A program made the position numbers and the translations under genes. Under the pieces are notes generated by a model, which had not been told where the DNA came from, made no database searches, and saw only the letters and a program-made list of their open reading frames with translations. DNA of 64,000 nt from JBDTVS01 sp040007095 (GTDB taxonomy: Bacteria; Acidobacteriota; Vicinamibacteria; Vicinamibacterales; CAVVIG01): NCBI GenBank assembly GCA_040007095.1, contig JBDTVS010000105.1:24865-88864 (forward strand), given 5' to 3'. Shown here in pieces: positions 60,029 through 64,000 of the stretch (within the stretch, counting starts at the first letter, position 1; every line of letters starts with the position of its first letter).

Positions 60029-60879
60029 CAATTCCCTGCGGCGTTGGCGGCTCCCATCTGGAACGTGAGCGACGCCCAGTAACTGGCCCACTCCGCATTG
60101 CTGCCGGCAGGCGCCGGAAGCATGTGGACGGCCTTGATCAGCCACATGCCGCCCGGCCGCAGGTGGAAACGCACCCGGCCGTCGTGGTCGGTTCGAGCGG
60201 CTTGTTTCTCCGAAGGGTTTTGACGATTCATGGCGACGACCAGGGTGCCGGCGAGCGGCCGGTCTTCGTAGGTCAGGCGAACAGGCAGATCCTGGCCGGT
60301 GGGGATGGCGTACGGATTACGCTCCGCCACCAGCTCGAGCGGGAAACCGAGCCGCCGATCGCCCTGCCCTTCGCTCGGCGATCCCGACAGCACCAGACTT
60401 TTCGCGCACCGTGAAAAGATTTCGTGGGCTTTGGCGCCCGTCTCGTTGCGGCGGGCTCGCAAGGCGGCGACGGCGTCCAGCCCCTCTTCTTTCAGATACT
60501 GATTGAACTTTTCCGGCGTCAGCTCGACGGCGCTCGGGTGGCTGTGATAGCCGATCACCAGCATGCCCGGCATGGCTGCTCGCACGAAGCCGGCCGGATC
60601 CGATCCGTCCCGGCCGACGACCGGCTTTCGACCCTCCGCATCAGCGACCACGAATTGATTGATCAATTCCGAGCTGCGGCGCAGCGGATCACCGAGCAGG
60701 TCCTGGCCGACACGCAGGCGCACGCCCACAATCTGGCCGGCGTCGGGAAAGAACGTCGCCGGCTCCATCCACATGTCGTGGGCAACCATCGGCACGGTGC
60801 CTGCGGCGATCACGGTCGTCGTCAACAGGACGCCCAGGCGACGACGAAACTTCGGTGAACTCATCGAAGACGACATCAT
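60028..60879 (-). CDS. DUF4198 family exported protein (NikK-like)
   Basis: The preferred start is ATG 60879 (GAGG upstream); ATG 60894 is also in frame. The 283-residue protein has a signal (RRLGVLLTTTVIAAGTVPMV) and the hallmark AHDMWMEPATFFPDAG right after cleavage, with GYHSHPSAVELTPEKFNQYL and ALRARRNETGAKAHEIFSRC later. DUF4198 proteins are periplasmic partners of nickel/cobalt ABC or ECF permeases, with the first His after cleavage as a metal ligand. It is translationally coupled to the HupE-like gene. Confidence 0.87.
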   Translation of the reverse strand: MMSSSMSSPKFRRRLGVLLTTTVIAAGTVPMVAHDMWMEPATFFPDAGQIVGVRLRVGQDLLGDPLRRSSELINQFVVADAEGRKPVVGRDGSDPAGFVRAAMPGMLVIGYHSHPSAVELTPEKFNQYLKEEGLDAVAALRARRNETGAKAHEIFSRCAKSLVLSGSPSEGQGDRRLGFPLELVAERNPYAIPTGQDLPVRLTYEDRPLAGTLVVAMNRQNPSEKQAARTDHDGRVRFHLRPGGMWLIKAVHMLPAPAGSNAEWASYWASLTFQMGAANAAGN

Positions 60880-60904
60880 GGTGAACCTCGTCATTCAAAT
60901 CGAC

Positions 60905-60971
60905 TCACCACCGAGCTGGCCGGCGCGATCGAGACGCCTTCTCCCGGCCGCCCCGGTGAGCCCGGTGGTGA
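60905..60971. repeat. Inverted repeat with TCACCACCG ends
   Basis: TCACCACCG (60905-60913) pairs with CGGTGGTGA (60963-60971); further partial pairing (GGCCGG / CCGGCC) lies inside. It separates the DUF4331 gene from the DUF4198 gene and belongs with the repeat at 48094-48157. Confidence 0.65.
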
Positions 60972-60986
60972 ATCAGACGCCGGGCT

Positions 60987-62516
60987 TTATGGAATCGGAA
61001 TGTTCGGCACAGTGGGCACGTTGATGCCGCCGTGTCCCTGGAGCAGGCCCTGGTGCGCGGGCGCCAGGAACGGGAACCGATCGAGATAGTCCTTGTCGTT
61101 GACCTCGACGCCTCTCGCCAGGCCCGCAGCCGGGTTGCCGGCCACGATCAGACTGATGAGCACGCTGTTCACATTCACCTGATTCATGTTCGGCGCAGCG
61201 CCACCGCCAAGCATTCGACCGTTGGGAAAGCTCGATTCGACGGCCGCGTCGATGGTGATGACGTCGCCGGTGTAGCCGTCAGCGATCGGGATCGGGTTCG
61301 GCCCGTTCGGGTTCGGTGAACGACCGAGGTTGATCACATTGATGATGTCGAAGCGCGGTCCCTTCAGGACCGTGTCCACGGTGCTCTTCGGCACGCCTAG
61401 CGCGTCGTAGATCCCGAGGGCCTGTGCATCGCGCACCAGCACCGGGAACAGGATGTCAGCGCCGAAGTTGGTCACGTCGTGGAACGGGCCGGAGTGCAGA
61501 TAGAGTGTCTGGCGCTGGGTGCCGACGAGGCCGGCGTTGAAGAGCGGCAGGGCATTGCGTCCAACCTGCACCCATTCGCCGGAACCCTTGAGGCCCGTAA
61601 TGATGTTGCTCGCATCGACGGTCTGCACCTTCTGACGGAGGATCCTGGACCACACGCGGAGCAGACTGTCGGTCGAGGTCGGTCTGAGTGCGCCGTTGTG
61701 CGGGATACCGCCCGGAAAGACATCTTTCATCGGGACTTCGAGGGCGATCGAGAACAGGTTGAAGCCGGTGAACACGTCTTTGCCTGGCGGCCGGCGCGCG
61801 CCTGGGATGCCACCGAGATCGTTCGTGTTCAGGTTCACCAGGTCGAAGATGCCCTTTTCGTCGAGCTGATAGGGATCGTCGAACTGGCCCGCGATAATCC
61901 GGCCGCCGTTCACCAGATCGTGGATGTAGGTGTCGACGAAGCCCTGATCGTACAGACCGACTTCACGACTGCTGGGGTCGCCGCTGTCGTAGCCTTTGAA
62001 CGCTCCCAGACCGTAGATCAGCCGATCGGTCTGCGGGCCGTGATTATTCGGGAGCACCGGCAGATCCGTCCCGAGCACGACCGCTCCTGATTTCGAGATC
62101 CGCGTGACCTTCATGGTCTCGGTGCCGCCGGTCAGCTGCCAGAGCAGTTCGTTGCCGCCGCCAAGCGGATCCGCCGGGCTCGGAGCGTCTTCCGGTGTGA
62201 GAGTGTTCTTGAACTCGACGCGATACACCACGTCGTCCTCGAGGCTGGCACCCTTGGCAATGTGAAACTCGTAGCGGTAGCCGTTGCATGCGCGCAGGCC
62301 CTGGTTGCCCTGCCCCGGCTCGTGGAGCGGGTTGAAGTCCATGATCAAATAGAGCTTGTCGTGCGTGTGGTTCGACACCCAGGCGTAGGTGTCGGTGTTG
62401 TCGGCGCAGGGTTCGTTGAGGATCGCGAGCGCCTCGCGATGGCTCGACCCGTGCACCGTGATTCCCGTCGCTGCGAGCAAGCTGGCCGCAATCACTCCGT
62501 TGAACGCCCGTCTCAT
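60987..62516 (-). CDS. DUF4331 family secreted protein
   Basis: The ATG at 62516 has GGGAGG about eight bases upstream. The 509-residue protein begins with a signal peptide (MRRAFNGVIAASLLAATGIT) followed by the family start SSHREALAILNEPCADNTDT. Blocks YLIMDFNPLHEPGQGNQGLR, FKNTLTPEDAPSP, GFNLFSIALEVPMKDVFPGG and VNVNSVLISLIVAGNPAAGL are typical. DUF4331 proteins are secreted beta-rich proteins of about 500 residues; no reaction is established. It lies with DUF4198 and HupE on the same strand. Confidence 0.9.
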   Translation of the reverse strand: MRRAFNGVIAASLLAATGITVHGSSHREALAILNEPCADNTDTYAWVSNHTHDKLYLIMDFNPLHEPGQGNQGLRACNGYRYEFHIAKGASLEDDVVYRVEFKNTLTPEDAPSPADPLGGGNELLWQLTGGTETMKVTRISKSGAVVLGTDLPVLPNNHGPQTDRLIYGLGAFKGYDSGDPSSREVGLYDQGFVDTYIHDLVNGGRIIAGQFDDPYQLDEKGIFDLVNLNTNDLGGIPGARRPPGKDVFTGFNLFSIALEVPMKDVFPGGIPHNGALRPTSTDSLLRVWSRILRQKVQTVDASNIITGLKGSGEWVQVGRNALPLFNAGLVGTQRQTLYLHSGPFHDVTNFGADILFPVLVRDAQALGIYDALGVPKSTVDTVLKGPRFDIINVINLGRSPNPNGPNPIPIADGYTGDVITIDAAVESSFPNGRMLGGGAAPNMNQVNVNSVLISLIVAGNPAAGLARGVEVNDKDYLDRFPFLAPAHQGLLQGHGGINVPTVPNIPIP

Positions 62517-63082
62517 TTCTCAGCCTCCCTGCGGCAAGCCTGAACGGCCTCGCCGCGAACCTGCACACTGTCTGATTGGTTTCAGACACTCTTACGGTTG
62601 CTGGGATTGATCGGATTGACACTGGCTGACATGGTGGTGTACTGAGGCCGGTTCTCGACGCCACGCACACGGGGCCGGGACTTTCCCCGGGAGGGGTTAC
62701 GGGGCACGTGAATCGTCCCGCGCCCAACGCCCTGGCGCGTTGTGAGGAGTGGGACAACTCTGTAGACAAAATTGTGCCGGCGTCCGAGTCGGACCGATCA
62801 TGGGGTCGGGCTGAGGTTTGACCCGTGATACCGCCATTCCCACTCGATCGGACGAGGCGCGAGCATCAGGAAACCGTATCCGCCTACGTCCTCCGCTCAA
62901 GACAAGTTTGTCGTCCGAGGACAACAACGTCCGTCATGCGAGCGCCTGTCAACGAGCCGGTTGCCGGCAATTCGCCTTCATATTCTCGGATCGCGCCCGG
63001 AAAAAGCCTTTGGCCCTGGCCTTGCTCGCCCAATAACTTTGCGGTCTTCTCGCACGCCGATGATAATCTTACGGACACACTG
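62517..63082. other. Non-coding gap of 566 bp with small palindromes
   Basis: It separates divergent DUF4331 and ACP genes. Hairpins are at 62570-62587 (see below) and 62782-62794 (GTCCGAGTCGGAC). An in-frame extension of the ACP gene through 62825-63082 lacks protein-like sequence. I see no other gene. Confidence 0.45.
62570..62587 (-). promoter_or_regulatory. Palindrome in the DUF4331 leader
   Basis: GTCTGATTGGTTTCAGAC has 6-base perfect arms. It lies about 54 bases upstream of the DUF4331 start and could be an operator or a leader hairpin. Confidence 0.35.
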
Positions 63083-63346
63083 ATGATTCGTTCCGCCTCA
63101 GCGTCTATTGAAGCCGGCGTGTTCGATGTCTTGAAACGCGTGAGCCGCGAGCCGATTGAGCCCACCGTCAACAGCGACCTGGTGACCGACCTTGGATTCG
63201 ACTCACTGCAAATCCTGGAATTGATCGCGGAGCTTGAAGATCGGTTTGACATCTCCATTCCCCTCAACGACCTTCCCGCCACGCGCACCGTGGCGCAGGT
63301 GGTCGCTCAAGTGACCGCGCTCGTCGAGGGCCGAGCGGCCGTCTGA
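63083..63346 (+). CDS. Acyl carrier protein
   Basis: ATG 63083 gives 87 residues of the PP-binding fold. The phosphopantetheine Ser is in VTDLGFDSLQILELIAELED (about residue 38), with DISIPLNDLPATRTVAQVV completing the four-helix pattern. The FAAL gene starts at the stop (TGATG), so translation is coupled. A free-standing ACP next to a fatty-acyl-AMP ligase is typical of loading modules for lipopeptide, polyketide or unusual lipid pathways. Confidence 0.9.
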   Translation: MIRSASASIEAGVFDVLKRVSREPIEPTVNSDLVTDLGFDSLQILELIAELEDRFDISIPLNDLPATRTVAQVVAQVTALVEGRAAV

Positions 63347-64000
63347 TGTCGACCATTCGCACGCTTCCTGACGCGCTGGCCACGGCGGCGCACGGCGATG
63401 CGGGCTACATCTTCGCCGGATCGGGTGCGGAGGTGCGGCGCTCGTATGCGGACGTCTACGCCAAGGCGCTGCGCGTCGCGTCCGCGCTGCGGGCCCAGGG
63501 TCTCGGCCGCGGCGATCTCGTCGCGCTGATCATCGGCGACTCCGAACAGTTTCTGACGACGCTCTTCGGCGCGTCGATCGCCGGCGTCATTCCGGCCTCG
63601 CTTTATCCGCCGGCCACCACCAGCGACCTGCCCCGATATCTCGACGCCACGGCGGGCATCTTGAACTCGTGCGCCGCTCGGGCCGTGATCACCTCGACCG
63701 GACTGCACCCGCATATCGATGCGCTCAGATTGAACTGTCCTACGCTGGCATTCGTCCTCGCCTGCGACGGGCTCGACGCCCCAGCACCAGGGTCTTTTGA
63801 AGGCGTCGCACCCGATGACATTGCCTTTGTGCAGTTCACCTCCGGGTCGACGTCCGCGCCGAAAGGCGTGGTGGTCACGCATCGTAATCTGTCGGCGAAC
63901 ATCGACGCGTTCAGCGGACCCGCGGGCGTGGGATCCTCGCCGGCGGACTGCGCCGTCAGCTGGCTGCCGATGTACCACGACATGGGCCTGGTGGGGATGG
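63346..64000 (+). CDS. Fatty-acyl-AMP ligase (FAAL-type AMP-binding enzyme), 3'-truncated
   Basis: The ATG overlaps the ACP stop. The visible 218 residues show RVASALRAQGLGRGDLVALI, the AMP-binding P-loop FTSGSTSAPKGVVVTHRNL (about residue 163), and SWLPMYHDMGLVG at the end, which is the FAAL/FACL-type YHDMGL motif. The gene runs off the window end. FAALs activate a fatty acid as the acyl-adenylate and load it onto an ACP, here probably the product of the preceding gene. Further pathway genes should follow beyond the window. Confidence 0.92.
   Translation, partial: MSTIRTLPDALATAAHGDAGYIFAGSGAEVRRSYADVYAKALRVASALRAQGLGRGDLVALIIGDSEQFLTTLFGASIAGVIPASLYPPATTSDLPRYLDATAGILNSCAARAVITSTGLHPHIDALRLNCPTLAFVLACDGLDAPAPGSFEGVAPDDIAFVQFTSGSTSAPKGVVVTHRNLSANIDAFSGPAGVGSSPADCAVSWLPMYHDMGLVGM

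Noticed and set aside
62825..63082. N-terminal extension of the acyl carrier protein
   Set aside because: The extension has no protein-like composition or conserved sequence, and the ACP fold is complete from 63083.

Overview
The window is GC-rich chromosomal DNA, most likely from a soil-type Acidobacteriota, probably class Vicinamibacteria (inference). The grounds are the Oar-like TonB-dependent receptors with a carboxypeptidase-regulatory N-terminus, three secreted DUF6152 proteins, four copies of an unnamed Trp-rich secreted family usually seen beside DUF6152, an ankyrin/terpenoid-cyclase protein with a CxxCH motif, a reaction-centre-type cytochrome c, DUF2934, and a dispersed palindrome that reads 'VRLKPD' when it lies inside genes. 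No transposase, integrase, phage structural gene or CRISPR array is visible.

Layout. 1-5.4 kb: two tandem paralogous TonB-dependent receptors, the first cut by the window edge. 5.6-8.2 kb: a Tat-exported amidohydrolase, a decayed alpha/beta hydrolase, DUF6152 copy 1 and a structured repeat. 8.4-14.5 kb: an FG-GAP propeller, an NHL propeller and a fused membrane/spermidine-synthase/TPR protein. 15-23.4 kb (minus strand): two DUF6152 + Trp-rich pairs enclosing the ankyrin/cyclase protein, a diheme cytochrome, a third Trp-rich protein and a double DoxX protein. 23.5-31.3 kb (minus): a possible catabolic and uptake run with LivM, LivH, a GlcG/HbpS protein, a zinc alcohol dehydrogenase, a 2-hydroxyacid dehydrogenase and a fused Fe-S/molybdopterin dehydrogenase. 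31.5-37.4 kb: an HMGL/isopropylmalate-synthase-type enzyme, Trp-rich copy 4, an orphan HigB toxin interrupted downstream by a MITE-like element, a nine-heme cytochrome c and a threonine aldolase. 37.7-41.2 kb: a membrane protein with a duplicated His motif overlapping a His-rich YtkA-like protein, then a secreted protein. 41.5-49.7 kb: small conserved proteins, an ExeA-type ATPase, a sulfite-oxidase-like Mo protein, DUF2934, a LigD-type ligase-polymerase, a glycosyltransferase between two methyltransferases, and tRNA-Arg(CCG). 50.2-52.8 kb: membrane proteins among gene fragments. 53-57.7 kb (minus): ECF sigma factor, anti-sigma factor and TonB-dependent receptor. 58-62.5 kb: a putative HExxH protein and a HupE/DUF4198/DUF4331 set. 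63-64 kb: an acyl carrier protein overlapping a fatty-acyl-AMP ligase that runs off the end.

Taken together the window is dominated by exported and membrane proteins (outer-membrane uptake, periplasmic c-type cytochromes, propellers, DUF6152/Trp-rich secreted pairs) and by decay: parts of at least five genes (alpha/beta hydrolase, VOC, NTF2, ankyrin, TonB receptor) survive as fragments, and several families of palindromic repeats sit just after stop codons or inside genes.

Start codons, domain names and all family assignments come from reading the sequence and from knowledge of the families; no database search was possible.
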